Part shown: positions 1-6,989 of the stretch, piece after piece
Layout: each line of letters starts with the position of its first letter
Numbering within the stretch: the stretch's first letter is position 1
Assembly: GCA_030429685.1 (NCBI GenBank)
Contig: JAUIEY010000103.1
Coordinates: forward strand, 1-6,989
From: Gammaproteobacteria bacterium
GTDB taxonomy: Bacteria; Pseudomonadota; Gammaproteobacteria; Steroidobacterales; GCA-2729495
Direction: 5' to 3'
Length of the DNA stretch: 6,989 bases
The notes under the pieces: generated by a model
Databases searched by the model: none
Told to the model about the DNA's origin: nothing
Seen by the model: the letters and a program-made list of their open reading frames with translations, nothing else
Program-made: the position numbers and the translations under genes

Positions 1-29
1 ACGTTGAACTGACCACCTGTATATATAAA

Positions 30-977
30 GTGTCACGTTTTACGGTCACCATACTGCTGGCCTGTGTGTTGCTGGGCATACTGCTGTGGATCGTGCTGAG
101 CACGGTCGCTGAGCTGGCAAATCCGCAGCCGCTGGCAGTTCCTGCGGAGCAACCCGCAGAGCCGGAGTTTGATCCCGACCTGCCGGTGATAACCACGGCC
201 GCCGAGCTGCGCGCGTGGCTTGAGCGCCAGCAACTCGACAGCGACCTGCTGCTCGGCGATCTGCAGGGCTGGAAACAGGCGCGCGGCTATCCACCGTACT
301 CAGACTGGACCGCTGCAACAGCTGCTGCCGGCGCGACCACCGAGACGCTGCCGGAGGAAAACGCAGCGCTCATTACGCTGGCGGGGAACGGTGATATCGA
401 GGCCGCCGCGGCGCTGGCCGAACGCAGTATGCGCAGCAATCCCGTCGAGGCACTGGAATGGTGGGATCAGGCCGTCATCAACGGATCACTGTACGCCATG
501 GTGCGCGTGTCGGACCTGCTGCAAACCCTGGGCGACCCGGCGCTGGCGGGATTCCGCAGTGACCCGGTGTGGCAACAGGGTCTGGCAGAAATAACGGCAC
601 AATCGCCGCCCGTGCTGGTGCGGTCACTGGCGTGGGCGCTGGCCGCTGTCTCGCTGGGTGGTTATACCGTGGTTGACGCCGAACAGGCCGACCGCATTGC
701 CGGACTGGCGGCCATGCTGGACGAAATACAGACGCAAACAGCGTGCGAAACCGCGCAGGAATATGTACTCGATACCGCGGCCGCGCGCCGCGCCGGCGGC
801 GGTGCGGTGTTCGCAACAGCGCGTCCGCTGTTTGCCGTCAGCGTAGCGAATCCTGCAACGGTCATACCGTGCAACCTGCCGATCATTCCCCTGGTTGATC
901 AGAGCAACTGTCTTACGGCGCCTTTCGTCGGACCCGGCGAACGGTTGTGGCAGGCATGGTTTTGCCCGTCGCCGTAA
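30..977 (+). CDS. Membrane-anchored protein with a Sel1/TPR-like segment, function unknown
   Basis: I do not recognise this 315-residue protein. It has one hydrophobic segment at about residues 6-27, preceded by a single Arg, which suggests an N-terminal anchor with the rest in the periplasm. A Pro/Glu-rich linker follows (about 31-52). Residues 112-170 are Ala-rich helical sequence with a Sel1/TPR-like look: GDIEAAAALAER, then EALEWWDQAVINGS, then a Leu-rich helix. Four cysteines lie beyond the anchor (C239, C281, C294, C312), enough for two disulfides. A periplasmic scaffold or assembly role is only inference. The start is uncertain: GTG at 30 is the first usual start codon in frame, no ribosome binding site is evident, and the frame stays open to the left edge, so the gene could begin outside the window. 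It ends 26 bases before uvrD, so co-transcription is possible. Confidence 0.7.
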   Translation: MSRFTVTILLACVLLGILLWIVLSTVAELANPQPLAVPAEQPAEPEFDPDLPVITTAAELRAWLERQQLDSDLLLGDLQGWKQARGYPPYSDWTAATAAAGATTETLPEENAALITLAGNGDIEAAAALAERSMRSNPVEALEWWDQAVINGSLYAMVRVSDLLQTLGDPALAGFRSDPVWQQGLAEITAQSPPVLVRSLAWALAAVSLGGYTVVDAEQADRIAGLAAMLDEIQTQTACETAQEYVLDTAAARRAGGGAVFATARPLFAVSVANPATVIPCNLPIIPLVDQSNCLTAPFVGPGERLWQAWFCPSP

Positions 978-1003
978 CTGCGGGCACAGGCTAGACTGCG
1001 CAC

Positions 1004-3169
1004 ATGGACGTCACACCGATAATTGACCCGCTCAACGAGGCGCAGCGCGAAGCCGTGACCGCCCCGCAAGAGCCGGTGCTGGTGGTGGCCGGTGCCGGCA
1101 GTGGTAAAACCCGTGTGCTGGTGCATCGCATTGCCTGGCTGGTCGAGGTCGAGGGGGTATCGCCGCATGGCATTCTGGCGGTTACTTTCACCAACAAGGC
1201 CGCGGCTGAGATGCGCGGGCGGGTCGAAGAATTGCTCGATATTCCCGTCGGCAATCTGTGGGTAGGTACTTTTCACGGCCTGGCGCATCGGCTGTTGCGC
1301 CGTCATGCCGAAGCCGCGGGCCTGCCGCAGACGTTCCAGATTCTGGACTCGCAGGATCAGCTGCGCCTGGTCAAGCGCGTTATCCGCGACATGGAACTGG
1401 ACGACAGCACCTGGGCACCGCGCGAGGTGCAATGGTTTATCAACGGCCAGAAAGACGAAGGGCGCAGGCCTGACCATATTGATACGCGCAATGACCAGAC
1501 TCGCGCAATGATGGTCAGCATTTACCGCAACTATCAACACATGTGCGATCAGAACGGGCTGGTTGATTTTGCCGAGCTGCTGCTGCGCGCGCACGAATTG
1601 TGGCTCAACAACCCGGACATACTGCGGCAGTACCAGCAACGCTTCCGGCATCTGCTGGTGGATGAGTTTCAGGATACCAACAGCGTGCAATATGCGTGGT
1701 TGCGGGTACTCGCAGGCAAGGAGGGCATTCTGTTTGCCGTCGGCGACGATGATCAGTCGATATACCGGTGGCGCGGCGCCCGCGTCGAAAATATGTTCCA
1801 GCTCAAACAGGCTTTTCCGGCCATGCGCGAAATCAAGCTGGAGCAAAACTACCGGTCTACTTCGACCATCCTGAATGCGGCCAATGCGATCATTGCCAAT
1901 AACCATGACCGGCTCGGCAAAAATCTCTGGACTGATGGCAACGATGGCGAGCCGATCAGGCTTTATCGCGCCTACAACGACCGCGACGAAGCCGAGTTTG
2001 TAGTCGCGCGTATTGAAGAATGGGTGGCCCAGGGCAACCTGCGCGCCGAAGCAGCCGTGCTGTATCGCTCCAACGCGCAGTCGCGGGTGCTGGAAGAAAT
2101 GTTGCTGGCCAAACAAATTCCTTACCGGGTGTATGGCGGCCTGCGATTCTTCGAACGGGCTGAAATCAAAGATGCGCTGGCCTATCTGCGGCTGCTGGAA
2201 AACCGCGCTGACGACACTTCCTTCGAACGGGTTGTCAATCTGCCTACCCGCGGCATCGGTGCCAAAACGGTCAGCCAGCTGCGCGAATATGCGGCAGCAA
2301 ACGCGCAGCCCCTCTGGGATGCCGCCCGCAGTGGCGCCGGGGGCGCGCTGAGTTCACGCGCGACCACTGCTGTACAGCGCTTTCTGCTGCTGCTTGAGCA
2401 ACTGGACAAGGACACCACAGACCTCGATCTCGGCGATACCGTCGATCATGTCCTGCAACACAGCGGCTTGCTTGAGCACCATCGCAAAGACCGCGGCGAA
2501 CAGGCGGAAACCCGGGTCGAAAACCTCGAGGAACTGGTAAACGCGGCACAATCGTACGAACCGGATGCCGAAGACGAATTGCCGCCGCTGGCTGCGTTTT
2601 TGTCGCATGCAGCGCTTGAGGCCGGCGAGGGTCAGGCCGAAAAGTGGGAAGATTGTGTGCAGCTGATGACGCTGCATTCCGCCAAAGGACTGGAGTTTCC
2701 GCTGGTGTTCATTGCCGGCCTGGAGGAAGGGCTGTTTCCGCACAAACGCTCGCTTAACGACCCGGGCGGCCTCGAGGAAGAGCGCCGTCTTTGCTATGTC
2801 GGGATTACCCGCGCCATGCAACAGCTGTACATGAGTCACGCTGAGCAACGGCGGATGCACGGTATCGACAATTACGCACAGGTATCGCGCTTCGTGGCCG
2901 AGCTGCCGACCGACTGCATTGAGGAGATTCGCCCCAGTATTCGCGTATCAAGGCCGGCTTTCGGCAAGGGTGCCGGATTCCGGCATACCATTGCGGCGGA
3001 ACCGCCCGGCGATGTGCGGCTCGGTCAGCGCGTCAGGCACGGCAAGTTCGGCGAGGGCGTGGTGCTCAACTATGAAGGCGCCGGCGCGCATGCGCGGGTA
3101 CAGGTCAATTTTGAAACCGCCGGCACCAAGTGGCTGGTTATGTCCTACGCCAATCTCGAGCTTATGTAG
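1004..3169 (+). CDS. uvrD: DNA helicase II (UvrD), superfamily 1A, 3'-5' helicase
   Basis: This is an ATP-driven 3'-5' DNA helicase. In the family it unwinds the nicked strand in methyl-directed mismatch repair, removes the excised oligonucleotide after UvrABC incision, and clears RecA filaments and stalled RNA polymerase. At 721 residues it matches the E. coli length. Visible motifs are the Q-motif Gln14, Walker A AGAGSGKT (29-36, K35), motif Ia TFTNK (61-65), motif II DEFQD (220-224), motif III GDDDQSIYRWRG (247-258), motif IV QNYR (281-284), motif V LHSAKGLE (557-564) and motif VI YVGITRA (598-604, R603). The C-terminal 50 residues (RLGQRVRHGKFGEG, ending KWLV with K709) form the Tudor-like domain linked to RNA polymerase and UvrB binding. 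The ATG start is supported by MDVTPIIDPLNEAQREAV, which aligns with the E. coli N-terminus. Arg255 in motif III is Gly in E. coli but Arg in PcrA, so it is a normal variant. No defects are seen. Confidence 0.98.
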   Translation: MDVTPIIDPLNEAQREAVTAPQEPVLVVAGAGSGKTRVLVHRIAWLVEVEGVSPHGILAVTFTNKAAAEMRGRVEELLDIPVGNLWVGTFHGLAHRLLRRHAEAAGLPQTFQILDSQDQLRLVKRVIRDMELDDSTWAPREVQWFINGQKDEGRRPDHIDTRNDQTRAMMVSIYRNYQHMCDQNGLVDFAELLLRAHELWLNNPDILRQYQQRFRHLLVDEFQDTNSVQYAWLRVLAGKEGILFAVGDDDQSIYRWRGARVENMFQLKQAFPAMREIKLEQNYRSTSTILNAANAIIANNHDRLGKNLWTDGNDGEPIRLYRAYNDRDEAEFVVARIEEWVAQGNLRAEAAVLYRSNAQSRVLEEMLLAKQIPYRVYGGLRFFERAEIKDALAYLRLLENRADDTSFERVVNLPTRGIGAKTVSQLREYAAANAQPLWDAARSGAGGALSSRATTAVQRFLLLLEQLDKDTTDLDLGDTVDHVLQHSGLLEHHRKDRGEQAETRVENLEELVNAAQSYEPDAEDELPPLAAFLSHAALEAGEGQAEKWEDCVQLMTLHSAKGLEFPLVFIAGLEEGLFPHKRSLNDPGGLEEERRLCYVGITRAMQQLYMSHAEQRRMHGIDNYAQVSRFVAELPTDCIEEIRPSIRVSRPAFGKGAGFRHTIAAEPPGDVRLGQRVRHGKFGEGVVLNYEGAGAHARVQVNFETAGTKWLVMSYANLELM

Positions 3170-3180
3170 TTCAGTCTGTG

Positions 3181-3211
3181 GCAGCCAACTGTTGTAAACT
3201 ACACCGGCTGC
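3181..3211. repeat. Short inverted repeat in the uvrD-trkA gap
   Basis: GCAGCC (3181-3186) and GGCTGC (3206-3211) are perfect 6-base inverted copies separated by 19 bases, 11 bases after the uvrD stop. No T-run follows the second arm, and the stem does not extend at either end, so it does not look like an intrinsic terminator. It could be a weak RNA hairpin or chance. The rest of this 75-base gap shows no promoter pair with acceptable spacing. Confidence 0.2.
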
Positions 3212-3244
3212 AATAAGCGCCTGTCTGCTATTGAATATCCCTAG

Positions 3245-4609
3245 ATGAATATTCTTATCCTCGGTGCCGGACAAGTCGGTTCCAATGTTGCCTATCAGCT
3301 GGCCCGGGAAGAGGCCAACCAGGTAACCATTGTCGATATCAATCCGGCCGCGCTGCGCGAACTGCAGGATCGTCTCGATGTACGCACCATTATTGGTCAC
3401 GCTGCCTATCCGGATGTGCTGGAACGTGCCGGCGCCCGCAAAGCCGACATGGTCATTGCGCTGACCAACAGCGATGAACTGAACATGGTGGTTTGTCAGA
3501 TTGCCTACACCCTGTTTGATACACCCACCAAAATTGCCCGCATCCGCGCTCCCGAATACATCAATGCCACCGACCTGTTTAACAGCGAACACATGCCGGT
3601 GGATGTCTGTATCAGCCCGGAGCAACTGGTTACCGACAACATTGAGCAGTTGATTCATTATCCCGGCGCTTTTCAGGTGCTGGAGTTTGCCGACGGCAAG
3701 GTGCGGCTGGTCGGTGTGCGGGCGCATCAGGGCGGCCTGCTGGTCGGGCAGCAGATCAAGACACTGAATGATCATTTGCCGAATGTGGAAGCGCGCGTGG
3801 CAGCTATTTACCGTGCCGGCTACCCGGTGCAGGTGGAAGGTGAAACCGTGATTGAAGCGGGCGATGAAGTGTTCTTCATTGCCGCACGTAAAGACATCCG
3901 CGTTGTCATGAGCGAAATACGCAAACTGGAGGCTCCGGTGCGGCGGGTAGTTATAGCCGGTGGTGGCAATATCGGCTACCGGCTGGCCAAGGCACTGGAA
4001 AAGACCAACCAGGTCAAGGTTATTGAGCGCGACCGTGATCGCGCCCGCGAACTGTCTGAACGGCTGGGCCGCAGCATTGTGTTGTGCGGGGACGCGGCCG
4101 ATGAGGCGCTGATGCTGGAAGAAAGCGTGGACAGTGCCGATATTTTTGTCGCCATCACCAATGCCGAGGAAGCAAATATCCTCTCGTCCATGCTGGCCAA
4201 ACGGCTCGGCTGCAAAAAAGTTATGGCGCTCATCAACCGGCCGTCTTATGCCGAACTGGTGGAAAGCGGCAATATTGATGTCGCCATTTCGCCGCAGCAG
4301 GTCACCATCGGTTCACTGCTTGCCTACGTGCGGCGTGGAGACGTGGTCAAAGTACACGCGCTGCGGCGCGGGCGGGCTGAAGCCATTGAAGCCATCGCGC
4401 ACGGCGAGCCCGGCCGGTCGTTGGTAGTAGGCCGCACCATTGACAAGATAAAGCTGCCGCAAGGCACCAGCATCTGCAGCATTGTGCGCGGCGATACAGT
4501 CATGCAGGCCCATCATGACACCGTGGTGGAAGAACATGATCATGTCATTCTGTTCATGACCGACCGCCGCCATATTGACGAAGTAGAACGGGTTTTCCAG
4601 GTACGCTGA
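3245..4609 (+). CDS. trkA: Trk potassium uptake system regulatory subunit TrkA
   Basis: TrkA is the cytoplasmic, NAD(H)- and nucleotide-binding ring that gates the TrkH potassium channel. The protein has 454 residues, against about 458 in E. coli, and shows the full duplicated RCK architecture. RCK1 begins at residue 1 with the Rossmann motif GAGQVG (7-12) and the acidic residue D31 at the end of the second strand. The first TrkA_C domain spans about 143-225 and ends in the conserved EAGDEVFFIAA stretch. RCK2 starts near 232 with GGGNIG (239-244) and E261, and the second TrkA_C domain spans about 366-450. Conserved blocks such as NIDVAISPQQ and RRGRAEAIEAIAHG are intact. The ATG is chosen because MNILILGAGQVG is the canonical family start, although no Shine-Dalgarno sequence lies before it. 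It lies 75 bases after uvrD, and its stop is 4 bases before trkH, so the two Trk subunits are surely co-transcribed. Confidence 0.97.
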   Translation: MNILILGAGQVGSNVAYQLAREEANQVTIVDINPAALRELQDRLDVRTIIGHAAYPDVLERAGARKADMVIALTNSDELNMVVCQIAYTLFDTPTKIARIRAPEYINATDLFNSEHMPVDVCISPEQLVTDNIEQLIHYPGAFQVLEFADGKVRLVGVRAHQGGLLVGQQIKTLNDHLPNVEARVAAIYRAGYPVQVEGETVIEAGDEVFFIAARKDIRVVMSEIRKLEAPVRRVVIAGGGNIGYRLAKALEKTNQVKVIERDRDRARELSERLGRSIVLCGDAADEALMLEESVDSADIFVAITNAEEANILSSMLAKRLGCKKVMALINRPSYAELVESGNIDVAISPQQVTIGSLLAYVRRGDVVKVHALRRGRAEAIEAIAHGEPGRSLVVGRTIDKIKLPQGTSICSIVRGDTVMQAHHDTVVEEHDHVILFMTDRRHIDEVERVFQVR

Positions 4610-4613
4610 GCGC

Positions 4614-5942
4614 ATGCGACTTGCTGTCGTCCAACGTTTGCTGCTTATCTGGTTCCCGGTACGTCACCGCACCGAGGATCTGCGGTTGCGCGACGGCTTT
4701 CTGGTAGTCGCGGCTTTCTGGCTCGGACTGGGCAGCGTTGGTGCGCTGCCGCTGGTGTTCCTGGAGCAACCGGCGATGAGTGTAACTGACGCCGTATTTG
4801 AATCCATGTCGGGGCTGACTACCACTGGTGCGACCGTTCTGACCGGTCTGGATGACATGCCGCGCTCACTGCTTTACTACCGTCAGCAACTCCAGTGGCT
4901 CGGCGGCATGGGTATTATCGTGCTGGCCGTCGCCGTGTTACCCATGCTTGGCGTGGGTGGCATGCAGCTGTACCGCGCTGAAATAGCCGGCCCGGTCAAG
5001 GACACCAAGCTGACGCCACGCATTACCGAGACTGCCAAGGCCCTCTGGTATATCTACCTCGGCCTGACAGTCGCTTGCGGCAGCGCCTACTATGCGGCCG
5101 GCATGGGAGCCTTCGATGCGCTATGCCATGCCTTCAGCACCGTTGCCATTGGTGGATTCTCCACGCATGACGCCAGCATGGGCTACTTCAATAGCCCGGT
5201 TATAAATGCCATAGCAATTGTCTTTATGTTCGTCGCGGGGGTGAATTTTTCACTGCATTTTCTGGCTATGCGCAGCACCAGTCTGAAAGCCTATCTGCAG
5301 GACTCCGAATTTCGGGCCTATGCCAAAGGCATTGGCGGACTGGCAGTCGCTGTCGTCGGCTATTTATATTTTTTTGGCGGCTACAGTTCGCTGCACGAAA
5401 CAATCAATGTCGGACTGTTTCAGGTGGTCTCCATCGCCACCACCACCGGCTTTACCACTACCGATTATTCGGTCTGGCCGGGCGCACTGCCGGTGTTGCT
5501 GCTGTTTGCCAGTTTTGTTGGCGGCTGCGCAGGCTCGACCGGCGGCGGTATGAAAGTCATGCGCTGTCTGTTGCTGTATCGACAGGGACGCCGGGAAATC
5601 AAACGTCTGGTGCACCCGAACGCGGAAATTCCCGTCAAACTCGGCGGCAATCCGGTCCCGGCACGCGTGATCGAATCAGTGTGGGGCTTCTTCGCGGTCT
5701 ACGTATCAGTGTTTGTGATCATGATGATAGTGCTGTTGTTCGATGGCGTTGATCAGGTCACCGCTTTTTCCGCCATCGCTGCCTCCCTGAATAACCTCGG
5801 CCCGGGTCTGGGCGAGGTTGCTGCGGGCTTCGGCGGTTTGTCGGATCTGAGCAAATGGGTATGTGTGGTTGCCATGCTGCTCGGCCGCCTGGAAATTTTC
5901 ACTTTGCTGGTTCTTGTCTCGCGTTCCTTCTGGCGCGAATAG
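4614..5942 (+). CDS. trkH: Trk potassium channel subunit TrkH, lacking the N-terminal D0 helices
   Basis: TrkH is the inner-membrane K+-translocating subunit, gated by TrkA. All four pore loops are present: SGLTTTG (66-72), VAIGGF (177-182), ATTTGF (275-280) and LNNLGPG (392-398). So are the glycine-rich gating loop in the third repeat (GGCAGSTGGG, 303-312) and the conserved end GRLEIFTLLVLV...FWRE with R425. Core helices lie near 27-47, 91-115, 141-164, 193-217, 232-255, 286-318, 352-377 and 411-438. The length is 442 residues, against about 483 in E. coli, and the whole difference is N-terminal: the conserved R-D/E-G-F block ends at residue 29 instead of about 70. MRLAVVQR looks like a normal TrkH start, but it is followed directly by LLLIWFPVRH, which normally comes after the second D0 helix. 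About 41 residues carrying the D0 two-helix domain are absent. An in-frame TAG at 4584 excludes an upstream start. The core remains plausible as a functional eight-helix channel like KtrB. Confidence 0.95.
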   Translation: MRLAVVQRLLLIWFPVRHRTEDLRLRDGFLVVAAFWLGLGSVGALPLVFLEQPAMSVTDAVFESMSGLTTTGATVLTGLDDMPRSLLYYRQQLQWLGGMGIIVLAVAVLPMLGVGGMQLYRAEIAGPVKDTKLTPRITETAKALWYIYLGLTVACGSAYYAAGMGAFDALCHAFSTVAIGGFSTHDASMGYFNSPVINAIAIVFMFVAGVNFSLHFLAMRSTSLKAYLQDSEFRAYAKGIGGLAVAVVGYLYFFGGYSSLHETINVGLFQVVSIATTTGFTTTDYSVWPGALPVLLLFASFVGGCAGSTGGGMKVMRCLLLYRQGRREIKRLVHPNAEIPVKLGGNPVPARVIESVWGFFAVYVSVFVIMMIVLLFDGVDQVTAFSAIAASLNNLGPGLGEVAAGFGGLSDLSKWVCVVAMLLGRLEIFTLLVLVSRSFWRE

Positions 5943-5948
5943 GCCCTG

Positions 5949-6470
5949 ATGCTGGCGCTGGCTGACAGGCTTGAGACCATTTGCCGTGCAATCGGCAGGG
6001 CTATCGCGTGGCTTTGTCTGCCCATGGTTGTAGTCACCGCTGTGGTGGTAGTCGAACGTTACTGGCTGCAAAGCGGTTCGATCCGTCTGCAGGAATCCAT
6101 AACCGTCATGCATGCAGTGGTATTTATGCTGGCGGCCGCGTATACGCTGGCCGCCGGTGATCATGTGCGGGTGGATGTGTTTTATGGCCGCATGTCAGAG
6201 CGGGCCAGGGCCTGGGTCAACCTGCTGGGCACGCTGTTGCTGCTGTTTCCGTTCTGCATCTTTCTGTTCTGGTCCAGCTTGGACTATGTGAGCATTTCCT
6301 GGCAGATTCGTGAAGCATCCCAGGAAGCCGGCGGCTTGCCGTATCCGTTTGTGCCGTTGCTGAAAAGCTGCATTCCGCTGACCGCTGTGCTGCTCGGCAT
6401 GCAGGGCGGCGCCATGGCCCTGCGGGCAGCGACAACCATACAAACGCCGCGCGACAAGGGCGCTGCCTGA
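5949..6470 (+). CDS. TRAP transporter small membrane subunit (DctQ family)
   Basis: This is the small integral membrane subunit of a tripartite ATP-independent periplasmic transporter. With the large subunit it forms the membrane complex that imports solutes, usually organic acids, with Na+. The 173-residue protein has four hydrophobic segments at about 14-36, 50-69, 87-109 and 137-158, as expected for DctQ proteins. Family hallmarks are the Q48-E49 pair opening the second helix, H55, and the DHVRVDVFY stretch (71-79) after that helix. The LPYPFVPLLKS segment (130-140) resembles the subgroup annotated as mannitol/chloroaromatic or 2-oxo acid TRAP systems, though this does not fix the substrate. 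The gene starts 6 bases after the trkH stop, with only a short AGG at 5941-5943 as a possible ribosome binding site, and ends exactly where the large subunit begins. It is probably in one transcript with trkAH. Confidence 0.9.
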   Translation: MLALADRLETICRAIGRAIAWLCLPMVVVTAVVVVERYWLQSGSIRLQESITVMHAVVFMLAAAYTLAAGDHVRVDVFYGRMSERARAWVNLLGTLLLLFPFCIFLFWSSLDYVSISWQIREASQEAGGLPYPFVPLLKSCIPLTAVLLGMQGGAMALRAATTIQTPRDKGAA

Positions 6471-6989
6471 ATGGCCTGGCTCAGCTTTGTAATGTTTCTC
6501 GCGGTGGTGGCTGTGTTGCTGGCCGGTTTCCCGGTGGCTTTCACATTGGCCGGTACCGCATTGCTGTTTGCCGGTATCGGCATCGCGGCGGGTGCTTTTG
6601 ACCCGGTGTTCCTGGAAACCATGCCCAATCGCGTATTCGGCATCATGAACAACGCCACCCTGATTGCAGTGCCGTTATTCGTGTTTATGGGCGTTACCCT
6701 GGAGCGCGCGCGGATTGCCGAAGATCTGCTCGAGACACTGAGCATGCTGATGGGCAGACTGCGTGGCGGCCTGGGCATTGCGGTAGTGCTGGTGGGAGCA
6801 CTGATGGCAGCCAGCACCGGTATTGTCGGCGCCACAGTGGTGACCATGGGCCTGCTGTCGCTGCCAACCATGCTCAAGCGGGGTTATGCGCCGGGTATTG
6901 CCACCGGCACCATCACGGCAGCCGGCACCCTTGGCCAGATCATCCCGCCATCGATTATCCTGGTGCTGCTGGGCGACGTTTTATCCTCA
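6471..6989 (+). CDS. TRAP transporter large membrane subunit (DctM family), 3'-truncated by the window
   Basis: This is the N-terminal 173 codons of the transport-catalysing large TRAP subunit. The frame is open to the right edge with no stop, so the gene is cut by the window, not broken; DctM proteins are usually above 400 residues. Visible hallmarks are an N-terminal helix ending GFPVAF (19-24), the AVPLFVFMG block (66-74), GRLRGGLGIAVVL (95-107), the ASTGIVGATVV loop (114-124), and the signature TAAGTLGQIIPPSI (149-162). In the known fold these contribute the scaffold and the first substrate/Na+-binding hairpin. The Gln in GTLGQIIPPS and the following LLGD favour the mannitol/chloroaromatic-type subgroup, from memory of that family. 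The ATG directly abuts the TGA of the small subunit with no gap. AAGGG at 6456-6460, 10 bases upstream, is the best ribosome binding site in the window. Confidence 0.95.
   Translation, partial: MAWLSFVMFLAVVAVLLAGFPVAFTLAGTALLFAGIGIAAGAFDPVFLETMPNRVFGIMNNATLIAVPLFVFMGVTLERARIAEDLLETLSMLMGRLRGGLGIAVVLVGALMAASTGIVGATVVTMGLLSLPTMLKRGYAPGIATGTITAAGTLGQIIPPSIILVLLGDVLSS

Noticed and set aside
30..80. Possible lipoprotein signal (LLAC, Cys12) in the first gene
   Set aside because: The hydrophobic run continues for about 15 residues after Cys12, and the stretch before the Cys is very short, which fits a membrane anchor better than a lipobox.
1748..1782. Arg in place of Gly in UvrD motif III (SIYRWRG)
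   Set aside because: Arg at this position is normal in PcrA and related helicases, so it is not a defect.
899..2116. Long 405-codon open frame on the minus strand, opposite the start of uvrD
   Set aside because: It lies wholly antisense to well-conserved uvrD sequence, is rich in Gln and His as antisense frames of GC-rich genes tend to be, and shows no recognisable domain. It is best explained as a codon-bias shadow.
3170..3244. Promoter or terminator in the uvrD-trkA gap
   Set aside because: TTGTAA at 3192-3197 resembles a -35, but no -10 lies 16-18 bases downstream. The only inverted repeat has a 6-base stem, a 19-base loop and no T-run.
2948..3775. 275-codon minus-strand open frame spanning the end of uvrD, the gap and the start of trkA
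   Set aside because: It crosses two conserved genes in antisense, has a low-complexity Gln/Asn/His-rich composition and no motif I recognise. It is another shadow.
4614..5942. trkH as a pseudogene because of its short N-terminus
   Set aside because: The frame is intact, all four filter loops and the gating loop are present, and the core length matches the family. Loss of D0 alone does not make it a pseudogene.

Overview
The window carries six protein-coding genes, all on the + strand and tightly packed, with moderately high GC. The strongest matches are to gammaproteobacterial proteins. UvrD follows the Escherichia coli protein almost residue for residue in its motifs and has nearly the same length (721 versus about 720). 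TrkA and TrkH are of the gammaproteobacterial type. The TRAP transporter fits a free-living, probably aquatic or marine, gammaproteobacterium, but the genus cannot be read from the sequence.

Layout. Positions 30-977 encode an unrecognised membrane-anchored protein with a Sel1/TPR-like segment and four cysteines predicted to lie outside the cytoplasm. After 26 bases comes uvrD (1004-3169), the mismatch and excision repair helicase. A 75-base gap without a convincing terminator or promoter leads to trkA (3245-4609) and trkH (4614-5942), the regulatory and channel subunits of a Trk potassium uptake system. Only 6 bases later begins a TRAP transporter: the small membrane subunit (5949-6470), then the large membrane subunit (from 6471), whose start directly abuts the preceding stop and which is cut by the right edge. 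No substrate-binding TRAP subunit is in the window.

Functionally, trkA-trkH and the two TRAP genes look like one transcription unit: gaps are 4, 6 and 0 bases. This joins K+ uptake to a probable Na+-coupled organic acid importer. uvrD may be read from the same strand or separately.

The most notable observation is in trkH. Its pore core is complete, with four filter loops, the glycine-rich gating loop and the conserved C-terminal end. However, about 41 residues are missing at the N-terminus, where the two-helix D0 domain should be. The first eight residues resemble a normal TrkH start and run directly into the segment that normally follows D0. An in-frame stop at 4584 rules out a longer N-terminus. 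The result is a KtrB-like eight-helix core paired with a full-length TrkA. I found no CRISPR array, RNA gene, insertion sequence or new defence-type system.
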